Part shown: one piece after another, positions 56,101 to 64,000 of the stretch
How positions within the stretch are numbered: position 1 is the stretch's first letter
How the letters are laid out: each line of letters begins with the position of its first letter
Source of the DNA: Skeletonema marinoi
Taxonomy: Eukaryota > Bacillariophyta > Thalassiosirophyceae > Thalassiosirales > Thalassiosiraceae
Direction of reading: 5' to 3'
NCBI GenBank assembly: GCA_030544225.1
Contig: CM060495.1
Span: forward strand, 2,294,001 to 2,358,000
Length of the DNA stretch: 64,000 nucleotides
The notes under the pieces: generated by a model
What the model was told of the DNA's origin: nothing
Seen by the model: only the letters and a program-made list of their open reading frames with translations
The model's database searches: none
Translations under genes and position numbers: made by a program

Positions 56101-56570
56101 TATTGAATGTCTGCAGAGACATCTCGAGATTGTAAATGCAACAGCACAGTTGTTGTATTTGTGTAATGTGTCACGCATGAAAGATTCTAAAAGGAATCTT
56201 GATCGCTGAAGATCGCTGGATAAGATCGGCCATCTGTCGATACTTGAAAATCTTTTTGAAGCATCAAAATCCGCAATGATCGCACTTCTAGAAATTTTGA
56301 TACTAATTGTTTGTTTTAACACTACTGGTTCGGCGGAGGCTTCATGCCACCCTACATCCTTTATTACATTTCGTAGTCTCGGTGGAACGTCATAATAGCG
56401 ATGGGCATGCAATAGCGGTCCTTCCACGTTCAAGATAACATCCTATTTTACCGTCGGCGAAGTCGGAAACTTAACACCTCAAATCCAAGCCTCCCTATCA
56501 CCACCGTCCGCTCAATCGAGGAACAAGCAAAGTAAATCCCTTCCCACTGTAATCTCGCTGTCATCTAAGA
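56101..56570 (+). repeat. right LTR, 470 bp
   Basis: Direct repeat of 32166-32635 with no difference seen by eye, followed immediately by the ACAGA target duplication. Confidence 0.9.
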
Positions 56571-56575
56571 ACAGA
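56571..56575. repeat. target-site duplication, right copy (ACAGA)
   Basis: Matches 32161-32165. Confidence 0.85.
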
Positions 56576-56668
56576 CGCCGATGCCGATGAAGCGGATAAG
56601 AGAATGATGAGTGCGATGAGTGCCAGAGCCGTGGCGGCAGTGGCCGGGAGGGGCTTGATAATGATCAT
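56576..56668 (-). pseudogene. detached 5' part of the PSS-repeat host gene (signal peptide)
   Basis: Read on the minus strand from the ATG at 56668, 31 codons encode a secretory signal: start MIIIKPLPATAATALALIA, then a hydrophobic run LIILLS and an ASSASA cleavage region. The frame continues through the target duplication (Ser-Val) exactly into the frame of the host gene at 32165. This fixes the two parts as one host gene in the pre-insertion state. The element sits within two codons of the predicted cleavage site. In the present arrangement the frame enters the LTR and stops soon. Confidence 0.82.
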
Positions 56669-57226
56669 GGTAATTGATGATTTTGATTGTGTTTGATTGC
56701 GTCGTTGTCGTCGTTGTTTGCTGTGATTATGAGGTTTCTGTCAAGAAGTGCTCTCACGTATCCAAGATTGAAAGCAGCCATCTATGTGAAGAGCTGAAAA
56801 ATGTGAGAACTGTTCTCAATTTCCCTTTGTGGAGAAAGCTACATTGGAGTAAGTGAGAGAAGAAATGAAGAGATCGATAGCAAAAGATAGTATCAAGGCG
56901 CTTCCCAAAAGAGATGATTCCCTTGAAGAGATCATGGTTAAGGCGCAGCCAAAAACAAACAAAAAATGTGAGAACGTTCTCACTTTCCTTTGTCGAGAAA
57001 CAAGCTAAGATACATTGGAGTGAGTGAAAGAAGGAATGAGGTGATACACACTCTTCGAAAGCTAAGCTATATATCAAGCGCTTCCCCAAGATGATTCCCT
57101 TGAAGAGATCATGAGTGAGAAATAGAAGTAATGAAAAATGCGAGAACCGAAAAATGTGAGAACGTTGAAAAATGTGAGAACCGTTCCCTTTCTTCCAGTG
57201 GGGGAAAAAAAGCTAAGTAAGATACC
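56669..57226. repeat. tandem repeats with GTGAGAAC motifs
   Basis: At least two and a half units of roughly 150-190 bp share, in order, AAAAATGTGAGAACGTTCTC, a CTTT..GAGAAA stretch, GCTAAGATACATTGGAGTGA, GCGCTTCCC.AAGATGATTCC and CTTGAAGAGATCATG. The last unit holds a local triplication of GAAAAATGTGAGAAC. GTTCTC next to GAGAAC makes short palindromes. The repeats lie between the PSS gene promoter and the broken zinc-finger gene, so they may be duplicated promoter sequence. No gene is seen. Confidence 0.7.
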
Positions 57227-58079
57227 TATTATGCCGACCACAAAAGCGTGCCACCCCACTCAACGCTCGCGAGAAACACCTTGAGAACTCGAGCTCAATT
57301 TTTTTTGATATTTTTTTTTTGATTTTTGCACCGACCATGAAGAGCCCAACCAATACCCGCCCTCTCTGCTGTAACATCAATAGCATCGATAATATTCATC
57401 TAGCAAACCCATTCTATCGTCAGTTGACCATTTTGTCACGCTCAATTCAATGGTGCAGTCGGTGGTCCGCTATCTTTCACACCTACAATCGTACTGCTCG
57501 CTACATCAGATGCCCTACTTTTTATGCAACTGCGGCACATTGTACTTTGGTCGTCGAGGAAGAGAGGTAAGATCATTGTAGAAAGCTACCGAGGTAATAT
57601 ATCATTTGTTATGAGCGGTCGATTAACTGCCGGTGATAGTGACGGAAGCGATCAGTACATCGGCATCCAGGAAGATATGAGTAAGATTTCAGCATCTGCC
57701 ATATACCATACAAATGGCAAATGAACATTAAACGTTCCAATCCTCTATATCAGAACATAGCATTCCCTTAACACCTTCATATTAGTATACACTACGCATT
57801 GTTGCCGGGTATGAGGGCCCACTCGTTTGTTACAATCTTCGTCGGGTACAACTCATTACATATGCTCTTCACCTTCACTTCGCTCCAGCTGCTAATTATC
57901 TGCTTTTGGAAGCTCTGTGCTCTCAATCTCCCTCTGTTGCAATAATCGTTAAGCTCATCCTCCTCCATCTTGCTACGCAACCGCGGAAAAAAAATATCAA
58001 AAAAAAATTGGGCTTGAGTTCTCAAGGTGTTTCTCGCGAGCGTTGAGTGGGGTGGCACGCTTTTGTGGTCGGCATAATA
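57227..58079. mobile_element. non-autonomous TIR DNA transposon, about 850 bp
   Basis: Terminal inverted repeats of about 90 bp (57227-57318 and 57990-58079) start TATTATGCCGACCACAAAAG and differ at few positions. Each ends inward in a T-rich run. The interior shows no transposase; a 58-codon minus frame from 57968 (MEEDELNDYCNRG..) is of doubtful value. A related uninterrupted unit at 57008-57018 (AGATACATTGG) serves as an empty-site comparison and suggests a duplication of TAC or ATAC (57222-57225, 58077-58080). The superfamily cannot be fixed from this. Confidence 0.75.
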
Positions 58080-58153
58080 CATTGGAGTGAGTGAGACGCC
58101 CATCCGATTTCTTTAGATTTGCGAGTGTTATTGATGACATCAAACAGACGAGA

Positions 58154-58840
58154 ATGAGCGAGGAAGAAGGCTTGGCTGTGCTCATCCATAAGTCTAGCAA
58201 GACGGCGAAAGCCAGTGCTGCGAAGGCTGCTGCCAAGGAGAAGGGGCGGATGAATGCTTCTTTTACGGTCTACGGTGAATTTTAACTCGAAAGAGATCTT
58301 CTACTAATCAAGACGATGCAGCATCGATGGCTCGCCCCACAAAGAATAGGGCTGTAGGTAGGAAGCAAAAGTCTTCCAAGTATAATCAAACGCTTGGAGG
58401 AAAAGTATGCAAAGATGTGCTCTGCTGAAGCTGAAGGATGCTGGATCTGGCCAAGAAAGGAGGAGTGTGCAGGAGGCATGGGGCAGAGGTCAAAACTTGC
58501 AGTTGCAGCAGTGAGACTCAAACGATGCAACAGTGAGGGATGCACGAATCAAGCTAAGAAAGGAGGAGTTTGTATTAAGCATGGGGCAAAGGTCAAACTA
58601 TGCAGCAGTGAAGGATATAAAAATAGTGTCATTAAAGGAGGAGTGTGCAGTAAGCATCAAGCAAAGAAGAAACTTTGCAGCAGTGAATGAACAGCCAAGT
58701 CATCAAAGGAGGAGTATGCATTAAGGATGGGGTTAGAACATGGACAATGAATGAAGAAATGCAACATGGACAATGAAGAAATGCAACAGTGAAGGATGTA
58801 CCAATCAAGTCAAGAGAGGAGGAGTCTGCTGTAGGCATCG
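58154..58840 (+). pseudogene. broken third copy of the WRKY19-type zinc-finger gene
   Basis: The start MSEEEGLAVLIHKSSKTAKA matches the genes at 830 and 3023. After about 37 codons a frameshift breaks the MNASSTGRRTSTRK part. Further on, zinc-finger units are readable in different frames: KKGGVCRRHGAEVK near 58456, CNSEGCTNQAKKGGVCIKHG near 58524-58585, one unit with a Cys lost (EGYKNSVIKGGVC), then a stop, and a final CNSEGCTNQVKRGGVCCRH near 58779. At least three frame changes and a stop are present, so it is a decayed host gene. Confidence 0.82.
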
Positions 58841-58989
58841 ACCAAGCCGCACTCCTTGCGACGGATCTACTGCTTTTGTTTGCGTCACGATGGATCAACT
58901 ACTTTTGCTTTGGATCAAAATACGCCAAGACCACTGCGACTCTACCCCATCAGAGCACTGCTGGTGATGATGTTTCAGACGAAAGAAGT

Positions 58990-60156
58990 AAAGTACGAAG
59001 GGGTATATTTCCATAGCGCCTTGAACAAGCCTTAGATGGCTAAGATTGCACTTGGCGGAAAACAACGTTCTGTTGGATATTATGCTTGTGAAGAACAAGC
59101 TGCTGTTAATCAAATACAGAGTAGGGAATGCCAAAGTCTATACAAGTTAGAAGAGGCGAAAGCTCATCGATTTGACTGATGTTCCACCACAGCCTCAAAT
59201 CAAAAGCAGCGGTAGGGACGGCACTGGTGTATAATACTTCCGTAAAGACTCGAAGAAATGGAGGGCGGTGATTAGGATTGACGGAAAGCAACATTCAATT
59301 GGCTTATATGATAACAAAGAAGAAGCTGCTGTTGACTATGCTCGTGCGTTGTTCAAATACAACAAAGTAGGGGAGGCCAAAGTCTATACAAGTCAGACGG
59401 TGGACAAATTGTGCATTGCAGATCTGACCAATGTCCCACCACAGCCACCTTTCTGGGAAGCAAAAGTGGGACGGCACTTCAAAGTATAAAGGAGTCACTT
59501 TCATCAAAGCGAGGAACAAATTTTGCGGCGATTACGATTGATGGATTGCGACACTATATTGGATGTTATGCTAATGAAGAACAAGCTGCAGCAGACTACG
59601 CTCGTGCGGTGTTCAAATACAAAGTGGGGAATTCTGAACTTGAAAATGAAAAGAAGCTAACGTTCATATATTTGGCCGATGTTCCACCACAGATAGCCTG
59701 CTTAATCTTGGTAGGGGTAGTTCTAAATACGAGGGAGTCAATCTCAATAAATCCACGAACAAATGGATGGCGAAGATTGAGATAAACGGGAGGCAACACT
59801 ACATTGGCACTTTTGATAGTGAAGAAGAAGCCGCTGTTGACTATGCTCGTGCGATGTTCAAGTACAATAGAAAGAGAAAGCCGCTCCCTCCTCTTTTGCC
59901 CTTGCCCCGTCCCAGAGAAATGGAGGAGAAACATCGTAGAGCGCTAGCTTATGCAATGATGTCTGATCAGGACAGGGAAAAGGTGAAACGTCAGAGAGAG
60001 GCAAATCAAGCTACGTTATGCCAATGGACTCCTATCAAGACAATATGCATTTGGTCAGTATCAGCTGAGGCAACCACAAACGAATCAGGGCTTCCCTTCA
60101 TCTGGGTCCGATCGACTCTTTTCTCTTTTTTAAGAAAGACCTCTTTGCTCGATTGA
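58990..60156 (+). pseudogene. degenerate array of four AP2-like modules
   Basis: Four modules at about 240-260-bp spacing follow the AP2/ERF pattern K-Y-x-G-V..W-x-A-x-I-x-x-x-G-x-x-x-x-I-G-x-(F/Y)..E-E-x-A-A-x-x-Y-A-R-A. They lie near 58993, 59230, 59478 and 59711, separated by linkers with LTDVPPQP. Module 1 has a stop where the conserved Trp should be. Module 2 has a stop upstream of its core. Module 3 has one extra T causing a frameshift (near 59520). Only module 4 (SKYEGVNLNKSTNKWMAKIE..IGTF) is uninterrupted; it continues into a basic tail ending at 60156. It could be a live short gene using module 4 alone, but decay of the array is the simpler reading. AP2 domains bind DNA. Confidence 0.72.
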
Positions 60157-60222
60157 GAGCTATCGAGCAATCTGCAACGTCAATCGTTCACTCGGCAGCA
60201 ACTGTGACAACAAACGCCCACC

Positions 60223-61470
60223 ATGGATACATTCAACGACGAAGTGCTAACAATCGTTTTAGGATTCCTTTCTCCGGAAGACTTGATGCGCTCGCGAGTA
60301 GTGTGCAGCAATTGGAGAGAGGCGGTCACAAAGACAATTGTTCCTAACGTCAAAATAAACAGTGATGAAAAATACAACGCGTTGGTCGCCATGGCGAGAG
60401 CACTTCCAAATTTGCAGGATGTTTCCCTTTGCAAGCATGAAGATGGGGGGTATTACGCAGGAAGAACTACTAGCCGGATGTGGTACCCCTGTTTTCGCGA
60501 CGACCATAAATACGCCGATGGAATATCTCCTGATGAAACCGAAGCAGCACGAACAGCTGACTATACCACCCACGATATTGAAATTGTTTCCAGATTCAGA
60601 AATCTGCGCAGCTTGCAAATTGACTATGAAGCTCCATTGAACGGACGGTATCCGTTTCTCTTCAACTTCCCCCTCCTACAGAATCTTTATGTTAGCAATT
60701 GCCATCATTTCAACTTCAATCTTGATATGCTGGCAGGATTTCCCTTACTGAAGGAGTTGTCACTCTGGAACAATAAATCATTGAGTGGCAATGTCGAAAG
60801 TTTGAGGTTGTTGAAAGACACACTTGAAAAGGTGGAGATTTCAGTCGCTAGTGCTAGTGCCAAGGTCGTAGGCGACTTTATGGTATTCGCCGACTTTCTG
60901 CATCTCAAAGGGCTGGATTTGACCGGCACCGCTACAACTGGCGACGTTCGAGATATCAGAAATTACCATTTTCCCATGCTGGAAAACCTTTATCTGTCTA
61001 GGAACGTGTATGGTGGTACATCCTACAAATTCCAGCACTTGTCAGACGTGCCAGCTGTGATGAGAGCATTGCATCACCTTGTGAAGAGGCAACCGGACAT
61101 GTTCCAACACCACAGTTGGGAACTGGCAGAAGAATCTCCTGATTGGTACAGGGAGGTAAATTGGAGAGGAACATACCCCGGCCCACCACTATATGTCTGC
61201 TTCGATCATGCAGGGCCTCGAGTAGGATGGAGATGGTGGGATAAATACGGTAATGAATGTGAGGTGAATTGGCTAGATCCAGAGCCGGAGAGAGGAAGCA
61301 GCGACTTCGAAATATACAAAGAGGATTTAGAATGCTTGGACTACGATATGTACAACTCTTATTTCAGCGGCTATTACCAGCCACCTACAGAAAATGAATA
61401 CAAGCAGATGTGCAGTGAGTTACGCGATGATGTGGAAGGTGAACCGTACCCTGATGTAGCACACTACTAG
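60223..61470 (+). CDS. F-box and leucine-rich-repeat-like protein
   Basis: Single-exon frame of 415 residues, ATG in ACCATGG context. Residues of about 3-42 fit an F-box (FNDEVLTIVLGFLSPEDLMR, then SRVVCSNWREAV). Residues of about 60-275 carry irregular leucine-rich repeats (LPNLQDVSL, FRNLRSLQIDY, FPLLQNLYVSNC, FPLLKELSLWNN, FLHLKGLDLTG, FPMLENLYLSRN). The C-terminal 130 residues are Trp/Tyr-rich (GWRWWDKYGNECEVNWLDPEPERG). The family usually works as the substrate receptor of SCF ubiquitin ligases. Diatoms have many members of this type. The target is unknown. Confidence 0.8.
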   Translation: MDTFNDEVLTIVLGFLSPEDLMRSRVVCSNWREAVTKTIVPNVKINSDEKYNALVAMARALPNLQDVSLCKHEDGGYYAGRTTSRMWYPCFRDDHKYADGISPDETEAARTADYTTHDIEIVSRFRNLRSLQIDYEAPLNGRYPFLFNFPLLQNLYVSNCHHFNFNLDMLAGFPLLKELSLWNNKSLSGNVESLRLLKDTLEKVEISVASASAKVVGDFMVFADFLHLKGLDLTGTATTGDVRDIRNYHFPMLENLYLSRNVYGGTSYKFQHLSDVPAVMRALHHLVKRQPDMFQHHSWELAEESPDWYREVNWRGTYPGPPLYVCFDHAGPRVGWRWWDKYGNECEVNWLDPEPERGSSDFEIYKEDLECLDYDMYNSYFSGYYQPPTENEYKQMCSELRDDVEGEPYPDVAHY

Positions 61471-61552
61471 CTCTCTCTATAGAGGGGAAGAGTCCGGAGA
61501 TAGGATACACACTACCTTAACTTTTACACTAAACATTTTTGGTTTATTGCTC

Positions 61553-64000
61553 TCACTCGTTTTCACCTCTTTTATCTGCCAGGAGTTGGGTCCTGTCGTA
61601 CATCAAGCTGTAAGAATCTCGCCTGGGGAGTGCGCTGTGAGAAAGAGCAGGGAGACGGTTTCGAATCAGCCGTCCAATACCTTGGCTTCTTCTTGTTACT
61701 GTCGGGCTTTGCCTGTGTTGCCTAGCCGCGATATCAATATTATCAACAGTAGAGCTGTATGAGCCTTCTTTAATCGACGTAGATGCAGGATCAGGCGGCC
61801 AGTCGTAAAACCTGTTGTACCGAAATGGAACTGACGGCACAATTACTTCGCGATGTCTTCCGTCTGGTTTCATTTGAACGTTGTTTCTAAACAGAAGTGG
61901 AGACTCTGCCAAATCATGATAACTGTCCAGTGACTCTAGAGATGATTTTCTTGTTGCTCCCTTCTTTTGTTGCCTTGCAATACGTTTCGCTTCGAACCAA
62001 TCTACCAAGAAATAATTTTGTGGTCCGAGACCAACGAGGCCAACGATGAAAAACAAATATCTCCATGGGAAGAAAAGCAGCACCACCATGAGACAGAAGA
62101 CAACAAGTGTCGTCCAAAACGACAAAAATGGATCCTTCCACATGACAATGTTGAAGACAGCCCGAAACGCAGAGAGTTCGATATCAATCAGCTTGAGGAA
62201 TGCTCCCAGGATAGGATACATCTTCTTTGCAATTGGATTGTTGGTCGTATTGATGTGAAGCAATTTCTCAGCTTCGGCTCTATCATCGGCTACAAATACT
62301 CTATCGTCGAAGAGATGAAGAAATGTTCTAGAAGCCTTCGCGTGGATCTTTTCAATTTGACCGATGATCGTGCTTGAAGATTTCTTCTTTACATTCATAT
62401 CCTGTTCTGGAAGCACAGGGAATGGAAGCTCAGGCATTTTGATTGCATGTTGTGCAGAAGTGGATGATACCCCATTTCTAGCTACTCTTGGACTTTCGTC
62501 AAATAAGCTATCTTCTGAGAATCCACCAATGCCAGGCCCTTTCTCCCCTTTAGTAAATGAAGCTCTGCGGTCAAATCTTTTGCCATTCTCAAAGCGCCAC
62601 TCCTCTTCATCACTACTGTCATCGTCTTCTGGATCCCAATCATCAAGTACAGAATTCAATCTAGCAGCGTCAAAGACTGATTTGCTGATGTAACCGCTCG
62701 TCTCGTCCTTTGCAGCGACCCACGAATGTGATTTTGACGCTTCATCAGGGGCTATCTTTGGGTAGACCAAACCGGCAGAAAGGGGGAATTCAGAGTGGTC
62801 TTCATTTTTCCAAGCTTTCTTTCGCTTGGCAGTGAAGTTCAACCCAAAAATGTTGAGTAAAAGTCTTTCCAGAAAAGGTCGATTAGACATACGCTGAAGT
62901 TCCGACATTTGCACATTGGAATCGTCTCGGTTGAACAGTAGGACGCCAAGCATTCCTCCGATTGTCCGGTGACCGCAAAGAGATCCAACTGCAGAGTTGA
63001 CATTGTACTTCACATAATTCCGCAGCAAAGCAATGAACAGAAGACTCAATATAAATGAAGGTACGTTGTCAATAGCGTTGTACACCACCATATACATCCA
63101 AGCCCAAAAGATGTACATTGAAAGCAAAGGATTTTTCCAAGTAGCAATGTCTCTCCCAGTTTTCTTTGCTTGGTAGAACATGAGCTTGTTAATTAACGTT
63201 GCTTCTCTTGATGTGGCATTTTTGATGTGCGCGCTGTATTTACCGGGGACATCCTCGCCATAGACAGTCAAGGCTACCGATGCGAACGACTTAGCATCTG
63301 GACATTTTATCGTGGTTGTTGGCTCTAGAGGTCTACTTGTAGTACGTCTCGTGATAACTGACGGAGATTTTGGTATATATGACAAAAGGGCCGCTCTTTC
63401 CCCTGCTGTCCAATGCAGCTCAAGTCGCAACCGTACACAGCCCAACTTCCTCCTGTAGTAGGTTTTCGATGTGTGTCGCAATGGCAAGGTGATATCATAG
63501 GAGAACCCAGATTGCAGTTGTGGCGTATCGATCACTACTCGTCCTATAAAATCGTCATCCTCTTTCTCTCCGTCGTAATCGAATACACCTACATAAACTT
63601 GAGAATAGGCGTTCTTCAGAGGCATTATGCAAGCCCTCCTAGTAAGAGGAAGCCAGGCTGGATTCAAATTGTCGGGTATAACATCCGTCACAAAAACATC
63701 AGATCCGGATACAATGTGGCAGAAGGCGTCAGTCAAGGAATATTTGTCCATCTTAGGAAGCCCAATACATTGAATGACCTCTACCCGAAGGCTTCCAATT
63801 TCATCTGCCTTATTTTGTCGTAAATCAACAAAATTCTTTGATGTCCTGGGGAGCTCTACTGCAAGCTCTTGCTTTGTCATCCATGTATACGGATAGGCAT
63901 ATAACGGAAACACTCGATATTCCAACTCATCAATCGAACTTACACGTCGATTTCGTAAGTTCGCCACACTTTTAGTCTTCTCCAGCGTCCTCAATTGAGC
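61553..64000 (-). CDS. C2-domain multi-pass membrane protein, 5' partial
   Basis: The frame is open to the right edge of the window, so the N-terminus is missing; 813 or more residues are present. Residues of about 48-190 (counted from 63994) are a C2 domain: SLRVEVIQCIGLPKMDKYSLTDAF, key part VIQCIGLP, with Asp loops (KYSLTDAF, FDYDGEKEDDDFIG) that could bind calcium. Two hydrophobic hairpins follow, at about 290-345 (YIFWAWMYMVVYNAI, FILSLLFIALL) and about 640-700 (FWTTLVVFCLMVVLLFFPW, YLFFIVGLVGLG). C2 plus C-terminal hairpins resembles MCTP or reticulon-like tethers at ER contact sites; this is an inference. An acidic segment (DDWDPEDDDSSDEEEW) lies between. It is convergent with the F-box gene. 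Confidence 0.75.
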   Translation of the reverse strand, partial: AQLRTLEKTKSVANLRNRRVSSIDELEYRVFPLYAYPYTWMTKQELAVELPRTSKNFVDLRQNKADEIGSLRVEVIQCIGLPKMDKYSLTDAFCHIVSGSDVFVTDVIPDNLNPAWLPLTRRACIMPLKNAYSQVYVGVFDYDGEKEDDDFIGRVVIDTPQLQSGFSYDITLPLRHTSKTYYRRKLGCVRLRLELHWTAGERAALLSYIPKSPSVITRRTTSRPLEPTTTIKCPDAKSFASVALTVYGEDVPGKYSAHIKNATSREATLINKLMFYQAKKTGRDIATWKNPLLSMYIFWAWMYMVVYNAIDNVPSFILSLLFIALLRNYVKYNVNSAVGSLCGHRTIGGMLGVLLFNRDDSNVQMSELQRMSNRPFLERLLLNIFGLNFTAKRKKAWKNEDHSEFPLSAGLVYPKIAPDEASKSHSWVAAKDETSGYISKSVFDAARLNSVLDDWDPEDDDSSDEEEWRFENGKRFDRRASFTKGEKGPGIGGFSEDSLFDESPRVARNGVSSTSAQHAIKMPELPFPVLPEQDMNVKKKSSSTIIGQIEKIHAKASRTFLHLFDDRVFVADDRAEAEKLLHINTTNNPIAKKMYPILGAFLKLIDIELSAFRAVFNIVMWKDPFLSFWTTLVVFCLMVVLLFFPWRYLFFIVGLVGLGPQNYFLVDWFEAKRIARQQKKGATRKSSLESLDSYHDLAESPLLFRNNVQMKPDGRHREVIVPSVPFRYNRFYDWPPDPASTSIKEGSYSSTVDNIDIAARQHRQSPTVTRRSQGIGRLIRNRLPALSHSALPRRDSYSLMYDRTQLLADKRGENE

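Larger units (their letters stand above)
32166..56570 (+). mobile_element. copia-type (CoDi-like) LTR element carrying a nested Helitron
   Basis: The 24.4-kb unit is bounded by 470-bp direct repeats and a 5-bp target duplication. Internal retroelement sequence is about 5 kb: a Gag/protease-like region on the left and a 3' coding remnant on the right, with a purine-rich tract (TTGGGGAG) directly before the right LTR. No integrase, reverse transcriptase or RNase H is recognised, so it looks non-autonomous and is interrupted by the Helitron. The LTRs look identical by eye, which implies a young insertion. LTR ends read TA..GA and not the usual TG..CA. It lies in a host gene and is treated as a fossil. 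Confidence 0.85.

Noticed and set aside
32166-56433. Minus-strand open frame found inside both LTRs
   Set aside because: It is identical in both LTRs and has no recognisable domain; LTR sequence explains it.
57319-57570. 83-codon frame inside the TIR transposon
   Set aside because: No transposase motif; it is probably a chance frame in a non-autonomous element.

Overview
The window reads as nuclear DNA of a diatom, probably a centric (Thalassiosira-like) species. Inference rests on short GTRAGT..AG introns, a secreted protein with long Pro-Ser-Ser linkers, tandem WRKY19-type zinc-finger genes, MYND-finger genes, a protein with secretory signal plus thylakoid-lumen targeting, and a diatom-type copia (CoDi-like) retroelement. 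Exon structures below were built by hand from splice sites and reading-frame continuity; no transcript or database was consulted.

Left host region (1-30 kb): two tandem WRKY19-type zinc-finger genes lying in a duplicated segment of about 1.4 kb, a large helical protein of unknown role, a KH-like protein, ribosomal protein P1, RAD52, an ankyrin protein, a fatty-acid-hydroxylase-like membrane enzyme, RNA polymerase III subunit RPC4, a ubiquitin-like/Smr protein and a broken partial copy of it, a MYND-like protein, a lumen-targeted protein, a low-complexity repeat protein, an isochorismatase-like/tubulin-tyrosine-ligase-like fusion and a sulfotransferase.

Centre (30-56.7 kb): a host gene for a secreted Cys-rich/PSS-repeat protein is split just after its signal peptide by a 24.4-kb LTR element with 470-bp LTRs that look identical and a 5-bp target duplication (ACAGA). 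Nested in that retroelement is a Helitron of about 19.4 kb. It carries a six-exon gene for a predicted 2480-residue protein joining a Ulp1-type protease, a DUF6570-like region, a HUH replication endonuclease and a Pif1-type helicase. It also carries five accessory genes: MYND-RING-Sel1, SAP/MBD-like, an 1185-residue multi-exon protein of unknown family, and two small unknowns. A family of about 30-bp palindromes occurs only in introns and 3' flanks of these Helitron genes. This unit is the strongest candidate in the window for something undescribed.

Right host region (56.6-64 kb): tandem GTGAGAAC-containing repeats, an 850-bp terminal-inverted-repeat element that landed in one of them, a broken third copy of the WRKY19-type gene, a broken array of four AP2-like modules, an F-box/LRR-like gene, and a C2-domain membrane protein running off the window end.
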